Source: Pelagibacter sp047722505
GTDB lineage: Bacteria > Pseudomonadota > Alphaproteobacteria > Pelagibacterales > Pelagibacteraceae
Direction: 5' to 3'
DNA: 64,000 bases
Assembly: GCF_047722505.1 (NCBI RefSeq)
Contig: NZ_CP159814.1
Coordinates: 1,359,136 to 1,423,135 of the forward strand
The notes beneath the pieces are model-generated. The model did not search any database. It worked only from the letters and a program-made list of their open reading frames with translations, and was not told the DNA's origin. The position numbers were made by a program, and so were the translations under genes. This document shows positions 43,976 through 52,630 of this stretch, one piece after another. Each line of letters opens with the position of its first letter. The stretch's first letter is position 1.

Positions 43976-45145
43976 ATGAGTAATTTAAAAAACTTTTTAT
44001 TTACAAGTGAATCTGTATCTGAAGGTCATCCAGATAAGGTTTCAGATCGTATCTCAGACATGGTAGTAGATAGCTATCTCACAGGAGACCCTTTCTCTAG
44101 AGTGGCCTGTGAAACCTTAACCACCACTAATAAAGTTGTGCTTGCTGGTGAAGTAAGGGGACCCGAAATTAAGGAAGAAGAACTTTATCAAAAAGTTAGA
44201 GATTGTATTAAAGATATTGGATATGACCAGGATGGTTTTACTTGGAGGGAGGCAACAAAAATTGAAAGTCATCTTCATTCACAATCGGCAGACATCGCTA
44301 TGGGTGTAGATTCTTTAGGAAATAAAGATGAAGGAGCTGGTGATCAAGGAATAATGTTTGGATATGCTTGTAATGAAACTGAAGAATTAATGCCAGCACC
44401 AATTCATTATTCTCATAAAATTTTAAGATTAATGGCTGAAGATAGAAAATCTGGAAAATTGAAAAATATAGAACCAGATTCAAAAAGCCAAGTTACTTTT
44501 GAGTATACCGATGGAAAGCCAACTAAAGTAAAATCAGTTGTAATATCCACACAACACACAGCCGATGTAGATCAAGCTAAGGTTAGAGAGTTACTAAGAC
44601 CATACTTATTAAAATCAATTCCAGGAAATTTTTTAAAAGATTTTAATGAAGAAGAATTTTATGTAAACCCTACAGGAAACTTTGTAATAGGAGGACCTGA
44701 TGGAGACTGTGGATTAACAGGGAGAAAAATTATTGTGGATACTTATGGTGGAGCGGCACCTCATGGTGGAGGAGCTTTTTCAGGAAAAGACCCAACCAAA
44801 GTAGATAGATCAGCAGCGTATGCAGCAAGGTATATTGCAAAAAATGTTGTTGCTTCAAATATTACAGATAAATGCTTAATACAGTTAGCTTATGCAATTG
44901 GTGTTTCAAAACCTTTATCTATTTATGTAGATTTATTTGATAATGATTTAGAAAAAAATAAATTTGTTACAGAAGAAATTTCAAAAAACTTTGACTTAAG
45001 CCCAAGAGGGATAAGAGAAATGTTAGGTTTAAATAAACCAATTTATGAAAAAACAGCAGCCTATGGGCACTTTGGTAGAATACCAGGGGCCGATGGTTCA
45101 TTTTCGTGGGAAAAGACTGATAAAAAGGGTTTTTTTTCTAAATAG
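43976..45145 (+). CDS. metK: S-adenosylmethionine synthetase
   Basis: The 389-residue enzyme makes SAM from methionine and ATP. Motifs include FTSESVSEGHPDKVSDRISD near the N terminus, GAGDQGIMFGYA, GGAAPHGGGAFSGKDPTKVD and the C-terminal TAAYGHFGR. SAM-dependent enzymes in the window (RsmG, RsmI, MiaB, UbiE) use its product. No SAM riboswitch precedes it, because it sits one base after lnt. A terminator-like hairpin follows at 45204. Confidence 0.98.
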   Translation: MSNLKNFLFTSESVSEGHPDKVSDRISDMVVDSYLTGDPFSRVACETLTTTNKVVLAGEVRGPEIKEEELYQKVRDCIKDIGYDQDGFTWREATKIESHLHSQSADIAMGVDSLGNKDEGAGDQGIMFGYACNETEELMPAPIHYSHKILRLMAEDRKSGKLKNIEPDSKSQVTFEYTDGKPTKVKSVVISTQHTADVDQAKVRELLRPYLLKSIPGNFLKDFNEEEFYVNPTGNFVIGGPDGDCGLTGRKIIVDTYGGAAPHGGGAFSGKDPTKVDRSAAYAARYIAKNVVASNITDKCLIQLAYAIGVSKPLSIYVDLFDNDLEKNKFVTEEISKNFDLSPRGIREMLGLNKPIYEKTAAYGHFGRIPGADGSFSWEKTDKKGFFSK

Positions 45146-45151
45146 TTACTA

Positions 45152-45179
45152 TTGAATTAAAAAAAATTCTTTATATATT
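45152..45179 (+). promoter_or_regulatory. Promoter upstream of nusA
   Basis: TTGAAT (45152-45157) and TATATT (45174-45179) are separated by 16 bases in the metK-nusA spacer, the same -10 and spacing as the rho promoter. Transcription would begin near 45186 and run into the hairpin at 45204-45228 before nusA. Confidence 0.5.
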
Positions 45180-45203
45180 GCCCTTACATTATTGAAATTA
45201 CAG

Positions 45204-45228
45204 AATGGGCTTTAGCCCATTTTTTTTT
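45204..45228 (+). terminator. Terminator-like hairpin between metK and nusA
   Basis: AATGGGC (45204-45210) and GCCCATT (45215-45221) form a perfect 7-bp stem with a TTTA loop, followed by a T run up to 45228. It ends the metK transcript, but it also lies downstream of a promoter-like sequence and only 16 bases before the nusA ATG, so it could attenuate nusA. Confidence 0.8.
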
Positions 45229-45243
45229 GAAGCTAATAAAAAT

Positions 45244-46797
45244 ATGTTAAATAGAAGATCAGATAAATTAGAACTATTAAGAATAGCTGAAGCAGTTGCT
45301 TTAGAAAAATCTATAGATAAAGAATTAATTATTGATTCCATGGAAACTGGAATTGCAAAAGCTGCAAAAGCAAAATTTGGACAGGATAATGAAATTAAAG
45401 TTTTAATAGATAGAGAAAATGGAGATATTGGAATTTTTAGAAAATTAATTGTTGTTGAAAAACCTGAAAACACAAATACAGAAATTAATGTTCAAGATGC
45501 AATTATTTTAAACGAAGAAAATAAAGATAAAAAAATAGGTGATGAAATTTTACAACCACTGCCCTCTTTTGATTTTGGTAGAATTGCAGCTCAAACAGCA
45601 AAACAAGTTATTACTTTCAATGTAAGAGAGGCAGAGCGAGAAAGACAATATAATGATTTCATTGATAAAAAAGATTCAATTTTAAGTGGAATTGTTAAAC
45701 GACTAGAATTTGGAAATGTAATAGTTGATCTAGGAAGAACAGAAGCAATTATTCAAAAGAATGAAATGATTCCAAGAGAAAACATTAAAGCTGGAGATAG
45801 AATTAAAGCTTATTGTTATGATGTAAAAAGAGAAACGAGAGGACAGCAAATATTTTTATCAAGAGCCCACCCTAAATTTATGGAAAAACTTTTTGTTCAA
45901 GAAGTTCCAGAAATTTATGATGGTTTAATTGAGATTAAATCATCAGCAAGAGATCCTGGAAGTAGAGCAAAAATTTGTGTGAAAGCAGTTGATGCCTCAT
46001 TAGACCCAGTAGGAGCATGTGTTGGAATGAGAGGGTCAAGAGTTCAAGCAGTTGTGAATGAACTACAAGGAGAAAAAATTGATATTGTTAATTGGTCTGA
46101 AGATCCAGCGATAGTAGTTTCAAATGCTTTATCACCAGCTGAAGTTCAAAGAGTTAATGTTGACAGTGTGGCAAAAAAATTAGATGTAATTTTAACTGAA
46201 GAAAATTTAAGTAAAGCAATTGGTCGTAGAGGTCAAAATGTAAGGCTTGCTACAAAACTATTAAATTACGAAATTAACATAATGACTGATGCTGAAGATT
46301 CAGAAAGAAGACAATCAGAGTTTAAAGAAAAAACAGAAAATTTTGTAAAAAATTTAGAGCTGGATGAAACATTAGGACAACTACTTGTTGCTGAAGGGTT
46401 CTCTTCAATTTCAGATATTAAAGATAGCACGCCAGAAAGACTAATGAAGATTGAAGGTATTGAAGAAGATACTGCTAAAGCTTTAATTGAAAGAGCAAAA
46501 GAATTTCATCAAAAAGACCAAGAAGATATCACCCAAAGAATTAAAGATTTGGGATTACAAGATGATCTTATAAATCACAAAGGTTTAACGCCAGGAATGC
46601 TAGTTACATTGGGTGAGCAAAAAATTTTAAAACTAGAAGATTTTGCCGATCTTGCATCTGATGAATTAACGGGTGGTTATGACGTTGTTAAAGGAGAAAG
46701 AATTAAAATTCAAGGATACCTTGAAGATTTTGCTTTATCAAAAACAGAAGCAGACGAGTTAATTATGTCTGCGAGAAGTATAATTTATAAAGATTGA
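45244..46797 (+). CDS. nusA: Transcription termination/antitermination factor NusA
   Basis: The ATG at 45244 (MLNRRSDKLELLRIAEAVA) gives 517 residues; an in-frame ATG at 45205 lies within the terminator hairpin and is unlikely. Domains are the polymerase-binding N terminus (1-125), S1 (about 130-200), two KH domains (about 205-345) and helix-hairpin-helix acidic repeats (about 355-510). NusA controls pausing, termination and rRNA antitermination. The usual rimP upstream and ylxR downstream are missing. infB starts 10 bases later. Confidence 0.95.
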   Translation: MLNRRSDKLELLRIAEAVALEKSIDKELIIDSMETGIAKAAKAKFGQDNEIKVLIDRENGDIGIFRKLIVVEKPENTNTEINVQDAIILNEENKDKKIGDEILQPLPSFDFGRIAAQTAKQVITFNVREAERERQYNDFIDKKDSILSGIVKRLEFGNVIVDLGRTEAIIQKNEMIPRENIKAGDRIKAYCYDVKRETRGQQIFLSRAHPKFMEKLFVQEVPEIYDGLIEIKSSARDPGSRAKICVKAVDASLDPVGACVGMRGSRVQAVVNELQGEKIDIVNWSEDPAIVVSNALSPAEVQRVNVDSVAKKLDVILTEENLSKAIGRRGQNVRLATKLLNYEINIMTDAEDSERRQSEFKEKTENFVKNLELDETLGQLLVAEGFSSISDIKDSTPERLMKIEGIEEDTAKALIERAKEFHQKDQEDITQRIKDLGLQDDLINHKGLTPGMLVTLGEQKILKLEDFADLASDELTGGYDVVKGERIKIQGYLEDFALSKTEADELIMSARSIIYKD

Positions 46798-46807
46798 GTA
46801 ATGAAAT

Positions 46808-49012
46808 ATGGACAACAAAAAAACAAAATTAACACTTTCTGGCATAGCCAAAAAATCGATAGATAATATAGAATTAGCAAAAACTCAAAGTAAAAATTCA
46901 GTTGTAATTGAAAAAAAACCTAGCAAATTTGCTCCTAGAGGTAACTTCAGTAGACCAGTAAGTGTGAGATCAAAACCTGTGGTTAGTCCTACAGGAAGCG
47001 TTGTACCAAGAACTGTTACAGCACCTAAGCCATCTTCACCAATAACTAATGATTATGAAAAACGTAAATTAGCTGAACAGAGAGCAACAAGAAGACTTAA
47101 AGGTGACACAGGTAAACCTGATACTAAAAAAAGAGAATTAAAATTAACCGTTTCAAGGGCCTTAAGTGACCAGATCGAAGCAAGAACAAGAAGTATGGCT
47201 TCGCTTAAAAGAGCAAAGCTAAAAGAAAATAGAGAACTAACTAAAGAAGAAATCCAAGAAAGTTTAAAACCAGTTAAGCGAGATATTAATATTCCTGAAG
47301 CGATTACAGTTAGAGAACTTGCTAATAGAATGGCTGAACAATCTAGCAATGTAATTAAACATTTATTTGGTATGGGGGTTACGGTTACGATTAACCAAAC
47401 TTTAGCAGCAGATACTGCTGAGTACCTAGTAAAAGAATTTGGGCACAACCCTATAAGAGAAACTAAAGCAGAAGAAATTATTCAAAAAATAAAAGAGTCT
47501 AGATCTGAAAATTTAAAAAATAGACCTCCGATTGTAACTGTGATGGGTCATGTTGATCATGGTAAAACTTCAGTGCTAGATGTTTTAAGAAGTGCAAATG
47601 TGGTCTCAGGAGAGTTTGGTGGAATAACTCAACATATAGGTGCTTATCAAATAGAGCATGAATCAAATAAAATAACTTTTATTGATACTCCAGGTCATGC
47701 TGCATTTACAGAGATGAGAGCTAGAGGATCAAAGTTAACCGATGTTGTAGTGTTAGTTGTTGCAGCAGATGATGGTGTTAAACCTCAAACAATAGAATCT
47801 ATTAAACATGCAAAAGCTGCAAACGTTCCAATTGTTGTAGCGATAAATAAATGTGATTTGCCAGATGCGGATCCTCAAAAAATTAAAAATCAACTTTTAG
47901 AGTACGAGCTTATTGCAGAAGATTTGTCAGGAGATACTTTGATGGTTGAAATTTCTGCAAAAACTAAAAAGAATTTAGACAAATTAGTAGAATCGATAGT
48001 TCTACAAGCAGAAATTTTAAATTTAAAAACTGATTTCGAATCTAACGCAACAGGTATTGTATTAGAGTCAAAAATTGATGTAGGTAGAGGAGCTGTCGCA
48101 ACAGTTGTAGTTACATCGGGAACAATAAAAAAAGGTGATTTTTTTGTTAGTGGATTAAAGTGGGGGAAAGTAAGAGCTCTAATTAATGATAAAGGACAAA
48201 ATATTAATGAAGCACCACCATCGTCTCCCGTAGAAATTTTAGGAATTAATGGAGCAGCAAAATCAGGAGATGATTTCATTGTATTAGATACTGAAAAGGA
48301 AGCAAAAATGTTAAGCGAGACTAGAGCTGAAGAAACTAAAACTGGAGGGAGTTCTCTAACTTTTGCAACTCAAGATTCTGCTTTTGCAGATAAATCTGCT
48401 GCAGAGTTAAACATTATCATAAAATCTGATGTACATGGATCTGCTGAAGCAATCAAGAGTGCAATCAATCAAATCACTCATGATGAGGTTAAGCCTAAAA
48501 TAATTTTATCTGATATTGGAATGGTAACCGAAACTGATGTAACTTTAGCAAAGGCATCAAATGCTACTTTAATTGCATTTAATGTTAAGCCAAGTAAAGA
48601 AGCAAAAAAATTAGCAGAAAATGAAAAGGTAAAAATTTCTTCATATAATATTATTTATGAAGTTTTAGATTATATTAAATTAAGAATGTCGGGCTTACTT
48701 ACTCCAGACGTTCAAGAAACAATTAATGGTACTGCTCAAATTTTAGAAATTTTCAAAGTTTCTGGAACAGGAAAAGTTGCTGGTTCTAAAGTAACTGAAG
48801 GTGAAATAGTGAGTGGTGCAAATGCTAGAATAATTAGAGATGGAGCAATTATCTATACAGGTAAAATCAGCACGATATTTAGAGAAAAAGATCAGGCTAA
48901 ACAGGTTAGTAATGGCCAAGAATGTGGAATAACCCTTAAAGATTTTATCGATTTTCAAAAAAATGATATAATTGAATCTTATAGCACGACTTCAACAGAG
49001 AGAACGATATAA
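46808..49012 (+). CDS. infB: Translation initiation factor IF-2
   Basis: The 734-residue protein is shorter than E. coli IF-2 (890), mainly in the N-terminal linker, which here is a lysine-rich 130-residue stretch. The G domain has GHVDHGKTSVLD, DTPGHAAF and NKCD; domains III and IV follow and end in ECGITLKDFIDF. It places initiator tRNA on the ribosome. ATG at 46808 is preceded by an out-of-frame ATG at 46801. The stop overlaps the rbfA start by one base. Confidence 0.97.
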   Translation: MDNKKTKLTLSGIAKKSIDNIELAKTQSKNSVVIEKKPSKFAPRGNFSRPVSVRSKPVVSPTGSVVPRTVTAPKPSSPITNDYEKRKLAEQRATRRLKGDTGKPDTKKRELKLTVSRALSDQIEARTRSMASLKRAKLKENRELTKEEIQESLKPVKRDINIPEAITVRELANRMAEQSSNVIKHLFGMGVTVTINQTLAADTAEYLVKEFGHNPIRETKAEEIIQKIKESRSENLKNRPPIVTVMGHVDHGKTSVLDVLRSANVVSGEFGGITQHIGAYQIEHESNKITFIDTPGHAAFTEMRARGSKLTDVVVLVVAADDGVKPQTIESIKHAKAANVPIVVAINKCDLPDADPQKIKNQLLEYELIAEDLSGDTLMVEISAKTKKNLDKLVESIVLQAEILNLKTDFESNATGIVLESKIDVGRGAVATVVVTSGTIKKGDFFVSGLKWGKVRALINDKGQNINEAPPSSPVEILGINGAAKSGDDFIVLDTEKEAKMLSETRAEETKTGGSSLTFATQDSAFADKSAAELNIIIKSDVHGSAEAIKSAINQITHDEVKPKIILSDIGMVTETDVTLAKASNATLIAFNVKPSKEAKKLAENEKVKISSYNIIYEVLDYIKLRMSGLLTPDVQETINGTAQILEIFKVSGTGKVAGSKVTEGEIVSGANARIIRDGAIIYTGKISTIFREKDQAKQVSNGQECGITLKDFIDFQKNDIIESYSTTSTERTI

Positions 49013-49380
49013 TGGCTGATAGAATAGGAAAACCGGTATCACAGAGGCAATTAAGGGTTGGAGAGATGATTAAGCAATCTTTAGGTATGATTTTTGCCAG
49101 AAATGAAGCTAAGGTGCCCAATTTAGAAACTAACACTGTAACGGTTACAGAAGTAAAAATGAGCCAAGACCTTAAAATTGCAAAAGCTTATGTTTTGCCT
49201 CTAGGTGGAAAAGATACAGAAAAGGTTATTAAAAAATTAAGAGAATATTCTTTTTTAATTAGAAAAGTTTTATCTCAGAAAGTAATTATGAAATATATGC
49301 CAAAAATACTTTTTGCTAAGGATGACTCTTTTGAATACGCAGAAAAAATAGAAAACTTAATAAAACAAACAAACAAATAG
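49012..49380 (+). CDS. rbfA: Ribosome-binding factor A
   Basis: The 122-residue protein binds immature 30S subunits and helps 16S rRNA maturation. The family core is visible: RQLRVGEMIKQSLG at the N terminus, then VTEVKMSQDLKIAKAYVLPL and the KH-type strand VIMKYMPKILFAKDDS. It overlaps infB by one base. truB, normally next, is absent and rpsO follows after 13 bases. Confidence 0.94.
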   Translation: MADRIGKPVSQRQLRVGEMIKQSLGMIFARNEAKVPNLETNTVTVTEVKMSQDLKIAKAYVLPLGGKDTEKVIKKLREYSFLIRKVLSQKVIMKYMPKILFAKDDSFEYAEKIENLIKQTNK

Positions 49381-49393
49381 GAAAATAAATAGT

Positions 49394-49642
49394 ATGACGA
49401 AAAAAGCAGAAGAATTAAAAATGCATGAGAAGGACACCGGTTCTTCAGAGGTACAAATTGCATTATTAACAGGAAAAATTGAAACTCTTTCAGCACACAT
49501 TAAGCAATTCAAAAAAGATAAACACTCTTCGGTTGGATTGTTAAGAGCAGTAAATAGAAGAAAAAAATTGTTAGAATATTTAAAGAAAAATAAATTCGAT
49601 TCTTACAAAAATGTATTAACACAATTAAATTTAAGAAAATAG
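49394..49642 (+). CDS. rpsO: 30S ribosomal protein S15
   Basis: The 82-residue product lacks about seven N-terminal residues relative to the 89-residue E. coli protein, so helix 1 is shortened. The RNA-binding core is intact: EKDTGSSEVQIALLT, then KKDKHSSVGLLRAVNRRKKL and the C-terminal NLRK. It nucleates the 30S platform on 16S rRNA. pnp follows after 21 bases, as in most bacteria. Confidence 0.96.
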   Translation: MTKKAEELKMHEKDTGSSEVQIALLTGKIETLSAHIKQFKKDKHSSVGLLRAVNRRKKLLEYLKKNKFDSYKNVLTQLNLRK

Positions 49643-49663
49643 ATAGAAGGAAACGGAAAATAG

Positions 49664-51736
49664 ATGTTCAAAGTATATAAGAAGGAAATTGAAGTAGCAG
49701 GTAAGAAGATAAGTTTAGAAACAGGTAAAGTAGCAAGACAAGCAGACGGAGCAATCATTGCTTCATGCGGTGAAACAGTTATTTTAGCAACAGTAGTAGG
49801 AGCAAAAAAAGTAAATCCAGATATGGATTATTTTCCTCTATCTGTAAATTACCAAGAAAAATATTACGCAGGGGGTAAAATTCCTGGTGGATATTTTAAA
49901 AGAGAAGCAAGACCAACTGAAAGTGAACAATTGATCTCAAGATTAATTGATAGACCAATCAGACCTTTGTTTCCAAGTGAATTTAAAAATGAAGTTCAGT
50001 TGTTACCAACAGTAATTTCATATGACAAAGATAATCAACCAGATATTTTAGCAATTACAGCTTCTTCAGCAGCGCTAGCTATTTCAGGAATGCCATTTAT
50101 GGGTCCTGTGGGTGCTTCAAGAGTTGGTTTAGTTGATGGTAAATATATATTAAACCCATCAAAAGCTGAGCTAGAAAACTCTACTTTAGATTTAGTTGTA
50201 GCAGGTACTAAAGATGCTGTGCTTATGGTTGAGTCTGAGACTAAAGGTTTAACAGAAGAAGTAATGTTAGATGCAGTTAAGTTTGGCCACGAAGGTTTTG
50301 TACCAGTAATCGAAATGATCGAGGAACTTGCAAAAGAATGCAGAAAGCCAGAATGGACTGTTGAGAAAAAAGATTTATCAGAAGTTAAGAAAAAACTTGA
50401 AGAAAACTTTACAGCAGATTTAACTAAAGCTTTTGCAACAATAGACAAACAAGATAGATCAAATCAAATTTCAGAAATTTCTGATAAAGCAAAAAAGCTT
50501 TTTGCAGAAGACGAAAATTACTCTGATTTTAATGTTAATGATGAATTAAAAAATCTTGAAAAGAAAATTGTTAGAACTGATATTCTTAAAAACAAAAAAA
50601 GAATAGATGGTAGAGGTCTAGCCGATGTAAGAGCTATTGAGTGTGAAGTTGGTGTTTTACCAAGAACTCACGGATCAGCTTTATTTACTAGAGGAGAAAC
50701 ACAAGCGATTGTTGTTACTACTTTAGGTACATCTGACGATGAACAAAGATTGGAAAGTCTAGATGGACAGCATAGAGAAAGATTTATGCTTCATTATAAC
50801 TTTCCTCCTTTCTCAGTTGGAGAAACTGGAAGAATTGGAACTGGAAGACGTGAAGTTGGCCATGGAAAATTAGCATGGAGAGCAATTAATTCTTCACTAC
50901 CTTCAAAAGAAGAATTTCCATATACTTTCAGAATAGTGTCTGAGATTACAGAATCTAACGGTTCTTCTTCAATGGCGAGTGTTTGTGGTGCATCTCTTGC
51001 GCTTATGGATGCTGGAGTGCCAATTAAAGAGCCAGTTGCAGGTATTGCAATGGGATTAATTAAAGAAGGCGATGACTTTAGTGTCTTATCAGATATTTTA
51101 GGTGATGAAGATCATCTTGGAGATATGGACTTTAAGGTTGCTGGAACCAAAGATGGAATTACTTCACTTCAAATGGATATTAAAATTACAGGTATCACAT
51201 TTGAAATCATGGAGCAGGCTTTAAAACAAGCTAAAGAAGGAAGAGTTCATATCTTGGGTGAAATGAATAAAGTCTTAAGTGAATCAAGAGCTGATGTTGG
51301 TGAACACACTCCAAAAATGGAACAAATTACTGTTGATAAAAAAGATATAGCAGCTGTAATTGGAAAAGGTGGAGCAACAATTAGAGAGATTGTTGAAAAG
51401 TCAGGTGCAAAAGTTGATGTGAATGATGAAGGTGTGGTAACAGTTTCTGCTCCAGACGAAGAGTCCAGAAACATTGCTATGCAGATTATTAAAGACATCA
51501 CAGCAAAAGCTGAACTTAATAAAATTTACTCAGGTAAAGTAATGAAAATTATGGAGTTTGGTGCATTTGTAAACTTCTTAGGTAAACAAGATGGTCTTGT
51601 TCACATCTCAGAACTTGCTGCTAAAAGAGTAGAAAAAGTTACTGATGTTGTTAAAGAAGGCGATGAAGTAAAAGTTAAAGTGATTGGTTTCGATAGAGGT
51701 AAAGTTAAACTTTCTATGAAGCAAGCTACTGAATAA
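49664..51736 (+). CDS. pnp: Polyribonucleotide nucleotidyltransferase (PNPase)
   Basis: The 690-residue protein has two RNase PH domains (about 1-230 and 300-545), with SLDGQHRERFMLHYNFPPFS and GDEDHLGDMDFKVAGT around the active site, then a KH domain (VIGKGGATIREI) and an S1 domain (GKVMKIMEFGAFV). It degrades RNA 3' to 5' using phosphate. AGAAGGA precedes the ATG. A strong intrinsic terminator ends the nusA-pnp operon. Confidence 0.98.
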   Translation: MFKVYKKEIEVAGKKISLETGKVARQADGAIIASCGETVILATVVGAKKVNPDMDYFPLSVNYQEKYYAGGKIPGGYFKREARPTESEQLISRLIDRPIRPLFPSEFKNEVQLLPTVISYDKDNQPDILAITASSAALAISGMPFMGPVGASRVGLVDGKYILNPSKAELENSTLDLVVAGTKDAVLMVESETKGLTEEVMLDAVKFGHEGFVPVIEMIEELAKECRKPEWTVEKKDLSEVKKKLEENFTADLTKAFATIDKQDRSNQISEISDKAKKLFAEDENYSDFNVNDELKNLEKKIVRTDILKNKKRIDGRGLADVRAIECEVGVLPRTHGSALFTRGETQAIVVTTLGTSDDEQRLESLDGQHRERFMLHYNFPPFSVGETGRIGTGRREVGHGKLAWRAINSSLPSKEEFPYTFRIVSEITESNGSSSMASVCGASLALMDAGVPIKEPVAGIAMGLIKEGDDFSVLSDILGDEDHLGDMDFKVAGTKDGITSLQMDIKITGITFEIMEQALKQAKEGRVHILGEMNKVLSESRADVGEHTPKMEQITVDKKDIAAVIGKGGATIREIVEKSGAKVDVNDEGVVTVSAPDEESRNIAMQIIKDITAKAELNKIYSGKVMKIMEFGAFVNFLGKQDGLVHISELAAKRVEKVTDVVKEGDEVKVKVIGFDRGKVKLSMKQATE

Positions 51737-51755
51737 TACTTTAAATTAAAATTCT

Positions 51756-51787
51756 AAACCCCTGGAATGAAAGTTCTGGGGTTTTTT
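51756..51787 (+). terminator. Intrinsic terminator after pnp
   Basis: AAACCCC (51756-51762) pairs with GGGGTTT (51778-51784); the stem can extend inward by three weaker pairs, and six T residues (51782-51787) end it. It closes the nusA-infB-rbfA-rpsO-pnp unit and faces the end of fabI. Confidence 0.88.
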
Positions 51788-51844
51788 ATGGGGCACCTGA
51801 CAACATAAACGCTCCTAATATTTTTAACCAAATTTAACTATATT

Positions 51845-52630
51845 TTAGGTAATATTCTTAGGATCTGGCATTCCAACCTTGTTGTAGCCAGCATCTACGT
51901 AGTGAATTTCACCAGTAACACCAGCAGCAAGGTCACTTAGTAGATATAATGCTGAATTTCCAACATCATGGATATCTACATTTCTTTTAAGGAAAGAATG
52001 GTCTTCATTCCATTTATATAAGAATTTTGCATCTCCAATAGCAGAAGCTGCTAGTGTTTTAATAGGTCCAGCACTTATAGCATTTACTCTCATGCCCTTA
52101 GCACCAAGATCTCTAGCTAAGTATTTTACACTTGCTTCAAGAGCAGATTTACAAACACCCATTACGTTATAATTTGGAATAGCTTTAGTAGACTCGTAAG
52201 TTAAAGTTAACATGCTTCCACCCTCTTTCATTAACTTAGATGCTTCTTTTGCAACTTCTGTAAATGAAAAACATGAAATCAACATACTTCTTAAAAAGTT
52301 TTCTCTAGTTGTATTTAAATATTCACCTGATAATTCTGATTTGTCTGAAAAAGCAACAGCGTGAACTACAAAATCAATTTGTCCCCATTCAGATTTAATA
52401 TCTTCAAAAAGTTTTATTACCTCTTCTTTATTCTCAACATCACAACTAAATGTAGCTTTTGAATTTAATTTTTCTGCTAAAGGAATTACCCTTTTCTTTA
52501 GTGCATCACCAAGATAAGTGAATGCAAGTTCTGCTCCAGCTTCTGCTAATTTTTGTGAAATGCCCCAAGCAATTGATCTTTCATTGGCAACTCCCATGAT
52601 CAATCCTCTTTTACCTTTCATTAAACTCAT
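51845..52630 (-). CDS. fabI: Enoyl-ACP reductase (NADH)
   Basis: The 261-residue short-chain dehydrogenase-type enzyme reduces enoyl-ACP, the last step of each elongation cycle. The NADH site starts RGLIMGVANERSIAWGI, and the catalytic Tyr-x6-Lys is in NYNVMGVCKSALE. The C terminus has LAAGVTGEIHYVDAGYN. It is the third gene of fabA-fabB-fabI, its ATG directly preceded by the fabB stop. Confidence 0.97.
   Translation of the reverse strand: MSLMKGKRGLIMGVANERSIAWGISQKLAEAGAELAFTYLGDALKKRVIPLAEKLNSKATFSCDVENKEEVIKLFEDIKSEWGQIDFVVHAVAFSDKSELSGEYLNTTRENFLRSMLISCFSFTEVAKEASKLMKEGGSMLTLTYESTKAIPNYNVMGVCKSALEASVKYLARDLGAKGMRVNAISAGPIKTLAASAIGDAKFLYKWNEDHSFLKRNVDIHDVGNSALYLLSDLAAGVTGEIHYVDAGYNKVGMPDPKNIT

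Noticed and set aside
43930..43976. SAM riboswitch before metK
   Set aside because: metK starts one base after lnt, so there is no leader to hold one.
47053..47448. Long minus-strand frame opposite infB (and similar frames opposite pnp, dnaK, phoH, maeB)
   Set aside because: They are antisense shadows of well-identified genes, without ribosome-binding sites or recognisable domains.
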